Part shown: piece after piece, positions 1 through 7,921 of the stretch | Numbering within the stretch: the stretch's first letter is position 1 | Layout of the letters: every line of letters starts with the position of its first letter | DNA from: DASXRU01 sp036506395 | GTDB taxonomy: Bacteria > Acidobacteriota > Blastocatellia > Pyrinomonadales > Pyrinomonadaceae | Direction: 5' to 3' | Assembly (NCBI GenBank): GCA_036506395.1 | Contig: DASXRU010000073.1 | Coordinates: 4,162-68,161 of the forward strand | Length of the DNA: 64,000 nucleotides | Program-made: the position numbers and the translations under genes | Notes under the pieces: generated by a model | What the model saw: the letters and a program-made list of their open reading frames with translations, nothing else | Told to the model about the DNA's origin: nothing | The model's database searches: none

Positions 1-205
1 TGGGGGTAGAAAGATTAAGCGCTTCCGCGATTTGAGTGATCGTCTTCGGCCCCTGCGCCAAGACATTCAGGATTTCTTCTTTGGTCCCGTTTGGCAACAG
101 TTTGTTCTTGGTGATCTCGGCCCAGGGATCGCTATAACCACCTGGCCTTGATGAAACGCACTCACACGGAAAGCGCAGTCCTTTATAACCTGTAGGTACA
201 GTCAT
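1..205 (-). CDS. HTH transcriptional regulator, N-terminal part (runs off left edge)
   Basis: On the minus strand an open frame starts at ATG 203-205 and leaves the window after 68 codons. The visible protein begins MTVPTGYKG and ends in a helix-turn-helix-like stretch (EEILNVLAQG, then TITQIAEALNLS) with the pattern of ArsR/winged-helix regulators. A CAGGA motif about 12 bases upstream is a modest ribosome site. The effector domain is outside the window, so family and ligand are unknown. A 20-bp palindrome at 349-368, in the space before the plus-strand genes, could be its operator. Confidence 0.6.
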   Translation of the reverse strand, partial: MTVPTGYKGLRFPCECVSSRPGGYSDPWAEITKNKLLPNGTKEEILNVLAQGPKTITQIAEALNLSTP

Positions 206-515
206 CGTTCGACCATTTCCTGGGAGAGTTTGCCTTTTAGGTTAGGGGTTTACTTGAGGGATCGCCGAGCATTATAGCAGTCTCACTGCCATTCAGAATG
301 ACACAAATTTTTGATATTTGCTGGCGAGGTCGCTCTTTACAATTACTTTATTAGGGCTTATCCTAATAGTCGTTCCCTTCAGGTAGTATCCCCCAAAACA
401 ACCCCTTTCAGGTTAGGTTCGTAGGCCCCACGCGCAAACGGAGCTAACCAAGATCGTGCCGACGTTGCGTCGCGAAAAACCGTAGTCGGAATCGAATAAG
501 AGTAAGGAGGAAAAG
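206..515. other. Intergenic region between divergent genes
   Basis: No convincing gene was found here. The stretch separates the minus-strand regulator from the plus-strand formate dehydrogenase island. It is locally AT-rich near 300-370 and contains one clear palindrome, listed separately. Confidence 0.5.
349..368. promoter_or_regulatory. Palindromic operator-like site
   Basis: A perfect 7-bp inverted repeat, TATTAGG and CCTAATA, is separated by 6 bases. It lies in the divergent region next to a partial HTH regulator and upstream of the formate dehydrogenase genes. The dyad fits binding by a dimeric regulator; which one is inference. Confidence 0.35.
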
Positions 516-605
516 ATGAACCGTCGACTCGCGAAGATTGGGCTGGTGACGTTGCCGCTTACAACGCCGTGCATCAGCAAATCCTGCATATGGGGGACGG
601 GCTGA
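516..605 (+). pseudogene. Short ORF, possible gene remnant
   Basis: A strong Shine-Dalgarno (AAGGAGG, 504-510) sits six bases before ATG 516. The frame starts MNRRLAKIGLVTLPL, like the start of an exported or membrane protein, but stops at TGA 603-605 after 29 residues. A +1 shift near 565 would extend it to about 634. A good ribosome site in front of a very short frame suggests either a tiny peptide or a decayed gene. No family is recognised. Confidence 0.25.
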
Positions 606-676
606 GCGGGAATCATCAATCAATTCCCAAAGAAGTTTGAATAAGTTTCCAAAGTTGCTGAACAGTTTTCTTCACT

Positions 677-691
677 AGGAGGTGATTTATA
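677..691 (+). promoter_or_regulatory. Ribosome binding site that points to an ATA start codon
   Basis: AGGAGGT at 677-683 is followed five bases later by ATA (689-691), exactly where the DUF2231 frame should begin (ATA-GCC-AGC-AAG, encoding xASKASIGGHPIHP). The first in-frame ATG is at 731, inside the conserved GHPIHPM motif, and an in-frame TGA at 683-685 rules out a more upstream start. The site therefore supports initiation at a non-standard ATA or a point mutation or sequencing error of ATG. Confidence 0.55.
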
Positions 692-1183
692 GCCAGCAAG
701 GCAAGCATCGGAGGACACCCAATCCATCCGATGTTAATTCCATTTCCAATTGGACTTTTGGTTTTCTCATTGATTGCCGATGTGATTTATCTGTGGCGAG
801 GCAATCCTGTTTGGGAAGACTACATCGCTTTCTACACGCTGCTCGGTGGGATTATCGGCGCTGCGGCAGCGGCGATACCCGGTTTGATTGACTGGGCCAC
901 GCTCACCGATCGCGCCGCCGTTAAGGTTGCCAACTGGCACGCGCGAGTGAACATCATCGGATTGGTGATTTTCATCGCCAGCTTTTACCTGCGGACTTCA
1001 AGCGGAGCTAAGTGGATAGTCAGCCTGCCGATCCTCCCGTTTATTCTCTCTCTGATCGGCGTGATTGGATTATCTATTGCTGGTTATCTTGGCGGTGAAC
1101 TTGTTTTTCGATATGGAGTCGCCGTAGACGTCCCGGCCGAGGCGCGAAAAGCAGACAGGTCAAGTCACGTGCGCGCGGCCTAG
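689..1183 (+). CDS. DUF2231 family membrane protein
   Basis: A predicted inner-membrane protein of about 164 residues with four hydrophobic segments. The DUF2231 hallmark GGHPIHPMLIPFPIG is at the N-terminus, followed by a glycine/alanine-rich second helix and a third and fourth helix with IASFYLR and GYLGGELVFRYG. The family lacks an assigned reaction; members often sit beside heme or molybdenum redox genes, as here. The start is set at ATA 689 because an ideal Shine-Dalgarno precedes it and the GGHPIHP motif lies upstream of the only ATG (731). The C-terminal tail is charged and presumably cytoplasmic. Family assignment is secure; the start is unusual. Confidence 0.8.
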   Translation: MASKASIGGHPIHPMLIPFPIGLLVFSLIADVIYLWRGNPVWEDYIAFYTLLGGIIGAAAAAIPGLIDWATLTDRAAVKVANWHARVNIIGLVIFIASFYLRTSSGAKWIVSLPILPFILSLIGVIGLSIAGYLGGELVFRYGVAVDVPAEARKADRSSHVRAA

Positions 1184-1207
1184 GACACATGTCGGCTGAC
1201 CAAAGTC

Positions 1208-1324
1208 ATGAACAATCGTGAAATCGCGTACGCGTTCACGAGAATCACGTATGGCGTGATCTCTGCATCGGCTTTCGGCGAAGCCAATTGCGGCGTAACG
1301 AAAGACTGCCACCAGACGCCATGA
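1208..1324 (+). CDS. Small ORF translationally coupled to the Nfu gene (possible DoxX remnant)
   Basis: A 38-codon frame starts at ATG 1208 (MNNREIAYAFTRITYGVI) and its TGA overlaps the proposed Nfu start in an ATGA junction at 1321-1324. The first 18 residues resemble the beginning of DoxX-like membrane proteins, but the hydrophobic helix breaks off. It may be a leader peptide that couples translation or the stump of a decayed gene. There is no obvious ribosome site directly before Nfu, which gives the coupling idea some weight. Confidence 0.25.
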   Translation: MNNREIAYAFTRITYGVISASAFGEANCGVTKDCHQTP

Positions 1325-1938
1325 GCGAGAACCTTCAAATCACGAGTGAAATAGATCGGCGCAATCCGAAGCTCTGCCGATTCACTTCAACTCGTACGCT
1401 ATATGTCGGGACCAAAACGGTAAACAGCGAGGAGGAGGCCGAAGGACTGCCGTTAGCCGAGCGATTAATGCGTTTGCCGGGCATTGAGAGCATTCAACTG
1501 ATCGGGCATCTGTTGTTGGTAACTAAAAATGAGGATCGCGAATGGACGGATCTTAGTAACGAAATCGAATCTGTCCTCACCTCATATTTAGTCTCAGGGG
1601 ACGCGTTAAGTCCTGATGACGTTCACGAGCAAATGATGCTGATAGGAAGAAACACCAAGGAAAAAGTTCAGTATTTGATCGATGCGCAAATCAATCCCGG
1701 CGTGGCTGAGCACGGTGGTTCGGTGCAGGTGGTCGATGTTCGAGACGGCGATGTTTATCTAAGACTCCATGGCGGATGCCAGGGATGCGCCGCCGCCGAT
1801 TTCACCCTCAAGCAGGGTATTGAAACGATCGTGAAACGCGCCGTTCCAGAGATTCAGCAAATCATCGATCTTACGAATCATGGGGCTGGTCTAAATCCTT
1901 ATTATCGAGGACCCAACTTAGAACAGATCGCAAATTAG
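1321..1938 (+). CDS. nfu: Nfu/NifU-type iron-sulfur cluster carrier
   Basis: The protein (205 aa from ATG 1321; a TTG at 1288 is an alternative) has two parts. Residues about 15-95 match the Nfu N-terminal domain (FTSTRTLYVG...LPGIESIQLIGHLLLVTK). Residues about 115-190 form the NifU C-terminal domain with the cluster-binding CxxC in HGGCQGCAAA. Nfu proteins carry 4Fe-4S clusters to apo-enzymes in the cytoplasm. Its position directly before fdhE and the Fe-S-rich formate dehydrogenase suggests a dedicated carrier for that enzyme, which is inference from context. The gap to fdhE is 15 bases, so co-transcription is likely. Confidence 0.88.
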   Translation: MSENLQITSEIDRRNPKLCRFTSTRTLYVGTKTVNSEEEAEGLPLAERLMRLPGIESIQLIGHLLLVTKNEDREWTDLSNEIESVLTSYLVSGDALSPDDVHEQMMLIGRNTKEKVQYLIDAQINPGVAEHGGSVQVVDVRDGDVYLRLHGGCQGCAAADFTLKQGIETIVKRAVPEIQQIIDLTNHGAGLNPYYRGPNLEQIAN

Positions 1939-1953
1939 CCGGAGTAGTCTGCG

Positions 1954-2742
1954 ATGAGTGATTGGTGGGACAAGCAAATTAAGAGAGCGGACCAGTTGGC
2001 GCTGCAGGCTAACGGGTCGAAAGAACTGCTCACGTTCTATGCACAGTTACTCCGCGCACAGAAAGATATCTGCGAGTTTCTACGCGGACGTAAAGATTGG
2101 CTGCCGTCCGGTGACCTCGAGAGCGACTGGCCAGCGCTTAGTGAAGCATTTTCCGGATTCCTCAAAGTGATTGAAAAATATGGTCCGACAGCACTCGCTG
2201 CTGAGGCTAATGATTTGTCGGCGACAAGTGATAATGTTATGGCTGAAAGGCTAATTACTTACTGGCGAAGTCCATCGGACATTCAATTCTTTGAGAAGGC
2301 ATTCCTACAACCTTACCTCAGATGGTTGGCTGAGTCAGACGGCAGACCAGTAGGGCGAGAGATTCCCGCGAGCGAACGTTACTGCCCCTTCTGCGGCGGT
2401 AATCCCCAAGTCAGTTTCCTCCAGAACAAAGAAACCACCGCAGAGAGCGGCAACCGCGATCTGATTTGCGGGATGTGTTTGTCCTCATGGGAATTTCGCC
2501 GAGTAGTGTGCGCCAATTGTGGAGAAGAGCGACCCGCGAAGCTCGGATATTTTCATTCACCGGAGTTCGATCATGTTCGCATAGAAGCTTGCGACACCTG
2601 TAAGCATTACATCAAGGGAGTTGATCTTACTCGTGCTGGTTTCGCCGCGCCGCTGGTCGACGAGATCGATGCTGCGTCTTTGGATCTATGGGCGCGCGAA
2701 CACGGTTATACAAAGATAGAGCTGAATCTAGTTGGCGTTTAG
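1954..2742 (+). CDS. fdhE: FdhE-like formate dehydrogenase accessory protein
   Basis: A cytoplasmic protein of 262 aa. The C-terminal half contains four paired-cysteine motifs (CPFCGG, CGMC, CANCGE, CDTC), the rubredoxin-like iron-binding knuckles typical of FdhE. The N-terminal half is helical. In enterobacteria FdhE is needed for activity of the respiratory formate dehydrogenases and interacts with the catalytic subunit. It lies between Nfu and the catalytic subunit, matching that role. All paired cysteines are present, so it appears functional. Confidence 0.88.
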   Translation: MSDWWDKQIKRADQLALQANGSKELLTFYAQLLRAQKDICEFLRGRKDWLPSGDLESDWPALSEAFSGFLKVIEKYGPTALAAEANDLSATSDNVMAERLITYWRSPSDIQFFEKAFLQPYLRWLAESDGRPVGREIPASERYCPFCGGNPQVSFLQNKETTAESGNRDLICGMCLSSWEFRRVVCANCGEERPAKLGYFHSPEFDHVRIEACDTCKHYIKGVDLTRAGFAAPLVDEIDAASLDLWAREHGYTKIELNLVGV

Positions 2743-2822
2743 GTGTTCCCCTGTATTTTGCTCGTTCCCCCGTGGTGTTAGGCCCCTTTCACAAAAACTG
2801 TAAGTTGAAGGAGTAGCTTGCC

Positions 2823-5800
2823 ATGGAAGTCTCAAGACGAACCTTCATCAAGACGACCTTGATTGGAGGCGCAGGCGTTAGTGTTTTCGGTTTCAGCCTG
2901 GCTCCAGTCTATGCGCAGACACAGGGATTGAAGATTGCCCGCACGACGGAGACGCGCAGCACGTGTCCGTATTGTTCCGTTAGCTGCGGCGTCATTATTC
3001 ACACGCTCGGCGACAAATCGAAGAACGCGATCCCACAGGTCGTGCACGTCGAGGGCGATCCTGATCATCCAATCAATCGCGGGACACTTTGTCCAAAGGG
3101 AGCATCGCTCGAACAGGACATTGTCAACGAGCGCCGATTGCTTAAACCGCAGGTGCGCCGACCCGGAGCAACTGATTGGGAAGATATTTCTTGGGACAGA
3201 GCAATCGAGGAAATTGCTCGCTGGACCAAGAAGACTCGCGACGCCACATTCATCGACAAAGACAAGAACGGCAATACCGTAAACCGTCTGGAAACGATTG
3301 GCTGGATCGGCGGATGCACTGATACCAATGAGCTAAATTTTCTCGCGGTCAAGACGATGCGCAGCATGGGGGTCTGCTATTTCGAAACGCAGGCCCGTGT
3401 TTGACACGGTCCGACGGTCTCCAGTTTGGGGCCCACATTCGGACGCGGCGCGATGACCAACGGCTGGATCGACATCAAGAACACCGACATGATGTTGATT
3501 ATGGGTGGCAATCCGGCTGAGAACCACCCGTGTGGCTTCAAATGGCCGGTGGAAGCCAAGCTGCATCGCAACGCCAAAATGATCGTGGTCGATCCGCGGT
3601 TCACGCGGACGGCGACACAAGCCGATCTCTTCTTACAAATTCGCGCCGGCGCCGACATCGCTTTTCTCGGCGGCTTGATCAATTACGCGATCCAGAACAA
3701 TCGCATCGCGAAGGATTACCTCATCAACTACACCAACGCAGCTTTCATAGTTAAGGACGGATTCAAACTTCCCGAAGACGGATTGTTCTCAGGCTTCGAT
3801 GCGGCCGGCACGACATATGACAAGTCAACCTGGAACTATGAAGAAGGCGGAAAGATAGAAGGCGCAACCGCAATGGCCGCCACATCATCAACGCAATCGC
3901 GAATTAGCCAAGCGTCTTCGCCGGGGAATGGTGGTGGAAAGGGTTCAGAAAAAGGCGGCGAAACCGGCGGACATCAAGCCGCTGGTGGGCCTGGCGCGTC
4001 GGGCCAAGGTGGACAGAAGCCGCCGCCGATGTTGCCGCCAAACGTCGCTTACGATCTTTCGTTACAACATCCGCGTTCAGTCTTTCAACTTCTAAAGAAA
4101 CAATACTCGCGCTACACGCCGGAGATGGTTGAGCGCATCACCGGTATTCCGAAGGATGATTTCCTGAAGGCCGCCGATCTATTTACGTCAATTCGCAAAG
4201 ACGGGAATATGAAGAAGGCAGGCACAATCATCTATGCGGTAGGTTGGACCCAGCACACCTTCGGCACGCAGATCATTCGCACAGCGGCAATCCTGCAACT
4301 GGTCCTCGGAAACGTAGGCCGCGCTGGAGGCGGAGTCAATGCGCTGCGCGGTCATTCGAACATTCAAGGTGCCACCGATATGGGCGGGGTGTTTGATATT
4401 TTTCCAGGCTATTTAAAGCCAGGACTGCCGACCGATACCGATCTTGCGACGTATCTCAAACGCACCACGCCAACTGCCTCGAAGCCCTCGGAATGGGACT
4501 CGTACAACTACTGGTCCAACACGCCGAAGTTCATGGTGTCCTTTCTGAAATCGCTTTACGGTGATTCAGCAAAGAAAGAAAACGATTTCAACTATCACCA
4601 CTTGCCGAAGATCGATCGCAAGTTTGCATGGACCGAAATGTGGGACGAGATGTATGCGGGCAAAGTAAAAGGCCTGTTTGCCTTCGGCATGAATGGCGTG
4701 GCCATCGGTCCGAACTCACGCAAGAACATTGAAGCGCTGAAGAAGGCGGACTTCCTGGTTGTGTGCGATCTCTACCCGGAAGAGACGGCCGAGTTTTGGC
4801 GCGCGCCAGGCATCAGCAAAGACGACATGAAGAAAATCAATACGACCGTCTATCGTCTGCCGGGCGCGGGCTTTGCCGAGAAAGATGGCACCTTCGTTAA
4901 CTCGGCTCGGTGGCTGCAATGGAAATATGTGGCGCTGCCGCCGCCGGGCGATGCGAAAGTCGATCAGGAAATACTCGCGCGCATCTTCTTGAAGGTTCGC
5001 GAGCTATACAAATCAGAAGGCGGGAAGTTTCCCGATCCGATTCTGAATCTGACATGGGCCTACACGACGCCGCAGAATCCTTCGCTCGCTGAAGTTGCGA
5101 AAGAGATCAACGGCAAAGCGCTTGCTGATCTAACTGATGAAAAACTGTTTCCCGGTCAGACAATCAAAGCGGGACAGCAACTGCCCGGCTTCGCCTGGTT
5201 GAAAGATGACGGTACGACTGCCTGCGGGAACTGGCTCTATTCGGGTTCGTGGACAGAAGCCGGCGCGCAGATGCAGCGACGCGGCACAGATGATCCATCC
5301 GGTCTCGGCATTTATCAAAACTGGGCCTGGTCGTGGCCGGCGAATCGGCGCGTCATGTATAACCGCGCTTCGTGCGATCCAGCCGGCCAGCCTTGGGATT
5401 CAGAGCGACGACAAGTCTGGTGGAATGAAGCCCAACAGAAATGGGTCGGCAACGACGTGCCTGATTTCAAAGCCGATTCAAAACCTTCGGATCACATGGG
5501 ACCATTCATCATGAATCCAGAAGGCGTCGGCCGCATTTTCGCGCCGCTCGCGGCCTTTGCCGATGGCCCATTCCCTGAACATTACGAACCAGTTGAAAGT
5601 CCGATCGCGAATCCGCTGCATCCTCAGCAATCCAACAATCCGGTCGCGAAGAAGTTCAAATCCGACATGGACAAACTCGGCACCGTCGATCAGGGATTTG
5701 ATGTCGTGTGCACGACGTATCGGCTGACTGAGCACTATCATTATTGGACCAAAAACAATCCGATGAATGTGCAGTTGGTGCCTGAGCCTTTCGTTGAAGT

Positions 5801-6098
5801 GCCGGCAAAGCTCGCAGACAAGATGGGAATTACCGGCGGCGAGAAGGTCAAAGTGAGCAGCGCCCGCGGCGTCTATGTCGCGAAAGCAATGGTGACCAAA
5901 CGTATCAAGCCGATGATGATCGACGGCAAAGAAACATTCCAGATCGGCGTACCGATTCATTGGGGCTACCGCGGCATTGCGGAAGACGAAGGCAAGACTT
6001 CGTTGATGCCTGCTAATCAATTGTCGCCAGCGGCGACGGATCCGAACGCCTACACGCCCGAGTTCAAGGGCTTTCTGGTAAAGATCGAGAAGGCGTAG
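2823..6098 (+). CDS. fdnG: Formate dehydrogenase-N/O catalytic subunit, selenoprotein (in-frame TGA = Sec194)
   Basis: Periplasmic molybdopterin enzyme oxidising formate to CO2, 1091 residues when TGA 3402-3404 is read as selenocysteine. The frame continues on both sides with the canonical ETQARV-U-HGPTV sequence of FdnG/FdoG. A Tat signal (SRRTFIK, then a hydrophobic stretch ending VYAQ) occupies residues 1-32. A 4Fe-4S motif CPYCSVSC...CPKG follows near 50-95. The molybdopterin dinucleotide-binding domain is at the C-terminus. Residues about 350-407 form a Gly/Ser/Pro-rich insert, which largely accounts for the extra length over E. coli FdnG. AAGGAG precedes ATG 2823. The H and I subunits follow within 16 bases and by overlap, forming one operon. 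Confidence 0.95.
3402..3440 (+). promoter_or_regulatory. Selenocysteine codon with SECIS-like hairpin
   Basis: TGA 3402-3404 is followed by a foldable sequence. An outer stem pairs TCCGA with TCGGA, and an inner stem pairs GGTCTC with GGGGCC around a loop containing AGTTT. Bacterial SECIS elements lie immediately 3' of the UGA and expose a short loop with a bulged U to SelB; spacing and shape fit. The host must carry selA, selB, selC and selD elsewhere. The pairing was drawn by eye. Confidence 0.7.
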
Positions 6099-6113
6099 AG
6101 AGGAGGGCATGAG

Positions 6114-7037
6114 ATGAGCAATCCACAAACATTTCAGATTCAGGAAATCTCGGCCCATCCTGGGCCAATTCCCGGACAAGGCACGACGCGCGCGGAAGAA
6201 GTGTGCAAGTACATAGACGTGACCACGTGTATTGGTTGCAAAGCCTGCGAGGTGGCTTGCGTCGAATGGAACGATCATCCCTTTCGCGAGACTACCTTCG
6301 ACGATACCTACCAGACGATGCCGTCTACCGAGTGGAACTATTGGAACTTGATCAAGTTCGTTGAAGATCAACGTGACGGCAACTTCATGTGGTTGATGCG
6401 GAAAGATCAATGCATGCACTGCGAAGATCCGGGCTGCTTGCGCGCGTGTCCCGCTGATGGCGCCATCATCAAGTATGAAAATGGAATAGTCGATTTTCAG
6501 CAGGACAACTGTATCGGCTGCGGCTATTGCATTTCTGGTTGTCCTTTCGACATCCCCAAGTTCAACGAGAAGACCAAAAAAGTTTACAAGTGCACGCTCT
6601 GTTCAGACCGTGTAGGCCAGGGACTCGAACCCGCGTGCATCAAGGCCTGTCCGACAGGATGTCTTCACTTCGGAACGAAATCCGACATGGTGCAAATCGC
6701 TGGCTTGCGCGCGAAGCAATTGCGCGAAGTCTCGGGTTTCGCGAACGCCGGTGTCTACGATCCACCATCAATCAAGGGCACGCATGTCATCTATACGCTG
6801 CATGACATCAACACCCCGGAACGCTACGGCCTTCCGAAGAATCCCGTAATTCCGCCGAGTTATACCGTCTGGAAATGGTTGGCGAAACCGACGGGTTTGA
6901 TGATGGCAATGCTCGGTATTGGCGCCGTCTTTTTCCATAGCGTTTTCTATGGACCAAAGGCGCCTCAGCCTGAACCGCCGGAAATTGAAACTGGTCCGCG
7001 TGAAGAGATCGAAGCTGGCAGAAAGGAGACGCCATGA
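6114..7037 (+). CDS. fdnH: Formate dehydrogenase iron-sulfur subunit with C-terminal membrane anchor
   Basis: A 307-aa electron-transfer subunit. Four cysteine groups for four 4Fe-4S clusters are visible: CIGCKACEVAC, CMHCEDPGCLRACP, CIGCGYCISGCP and CTLCSDRVGQ...ACIKACP. A single membrane helix near residues 255-275 (LMMAMLGIGAVFF) anchors the protein to the periplasmic face, as in FdnH. It takes electrons from the catalytic subunit to the cytochrome b subunit. The ribosome site GAGGAGGG precedes ATG 6114, 15 bases after the catalytic gene, and the stop overlaps the next start by four bases. Confidence 0.95.
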   Translation: MSNPQTFQIQEISAHPGPIPGQGTTRAEEVCKYIDVTTCIGCKACEVACVEWNDHPFRETTFDDTYQTMPSTEWNYWNLIKFVEDQRDGNFMWLMRKDQCMHCEDPGCLRACPADGAIIKYENGIVDFQQDNCIGCGYCISGCPFDIPKFNEKTKKVYKCTLCSDRVGQGLEPACIKACPTGCLHFGTKSDMVQIAGLRAKQLREVSGFANAGVYDPPSIKGTHVIYTLHDINTPERYGLPKNPVIPPSYTVWKWLAKPTGLMMAMLGIGAVFFHSVFYGPKAPQPEPPEIETGPREEIEAGRKETP

Positions 7038-7852
7038 GCGCGCCCGCAAAAGGTTTTGATGAGAAGGCGCGAGGCGAATTCGCGCGATTCGGAACAACTC
7101 GCGTTCATAGAGGCGAACTGTTACGCCATCCCGTCTACACGCGCTTCCTGCATTGGTCGGTCGCAATCTTTTTCATTCTTTCGCTGTTGACCGGCTTTGC
7201 CATCTACTCGCCATGGTTGTTTCGCTGGATCGCGCCCTTGTTCGGTGGCGGCGCGCGAACTCGCGCATTGCATCCCTGGTTTGGCTTAGTCTTCGAAGTC
7301 TTCTTCCTCTTCCAATTCATTAACTGGGTCACACCCATGTGGTGGATGAGTGCCGACCGACGTTGGGTCAAACGGCTTAAGGGATATGCGACCAACGAGG
7401 ACCGACTGGAATCGGAGGACGTTGGGTTTTTTAACGGCGGGCAGAAGCTTTACTTCTGGGCGATCGTGCTAAGCGGCGTGTTGTTTCTAATCACCGGTGT
7501 GATCCTGTGGTTCGATCACGTAGTCGGGCGCTGGATTGTCGCAGTCAGTTATGTAATTCACGATCTCGCGGCGCTTTTGATGCTGGCCGGCTTCATCATT
7601 CACATTTACGAGGGCACGGCGCACCAACCGGGCACCCTTCGATCGATGATTGCCGGGACCGTCACGGAGAGATGGGCCTGGACACACCATCCGGCCTGGT
7701 ATCGAGCGGTAACCGGCCGTGATCCGCGCGAGGCGTACGAACGTGAGAAACGTCGTCAGGCAGAGCGCGAGCGAGCAATCGAAAGTTGGGAGCGGAAGCA
7801 GGATGCCCGGGAGACGACACGGGATGGCGCGGTAGATAGCAAAGTGCCGTAG
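7034..7852 (+). CDS. fdnI: Formate dehydrogenase cytochrome b556 subunit
   Basis: A 272-aa membrane subunit with four hydrophobic helices (residues about 40-60, 78-98, 140-160 and 175-195) and histidines placed as heme b ligands (RFLHW in helix 1, HDLAALL and HIYEG near helix 4). It passes electrons from the Fe-S subunit to quinone. The start ATG overlaps the fdnH stop (ATGA, 7034-7037), indicating translational coupling. The C-terminal 50 residues are highly charged and longer than in E. coli FdnI. Confidence 0.92.
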   Translation: MSAPAKGFDEKARGEFARFGTTRVHRGELLRHPVYTRFLHWSVAIFFILSLLTGFAIYSPWLFRWIAPLFGGGARTRALHPWFGLVFEVFFLFQFINWVTPMWWMSADRRWVKRLKGYATNEDRLESEDVGFFNGGQKLYFWAIVLSGVLFLITGVILWFDHVVGRWIVAVSYVIHDLAALLMLAGFIIHIYEGTAHQPGTLRSMIAGTVTERWAWTHHPAWYRAVTGRDPREAYEREKRRQAERERAIESWERKQDARETTRDGAVDSKVP

Positions 7853-7921
7853 GCACTAAATATTTCGCCGCTACGCGGCTAGTTGTTCTCGGCTAGCGTT
7901 TATTAGAAAGGAGTTTGTGTG

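Noticed and set aside
3405..3425. Reading the TGA at 3402 as a true stop, giving two separate genes
   Set aside because: Sequence on both sides is continuous with FdnG, and the TGA matches the known selenocysteine position.
3065..3682. Minus-strand open frames inside the formate dehydrogenase catalytic gene
   Set aside because: They have no family features and lie opposite strongly conserved coding sequence; they are antisense shadows of codon bias.
5478..6419. 313-codon minus-strand frame opposite fdnG/fdnH
   Set aside because: It spans two confirmed genes on the other strand and has a composition typical of an antisense frame (His/Arg/Leu rich, no motif).
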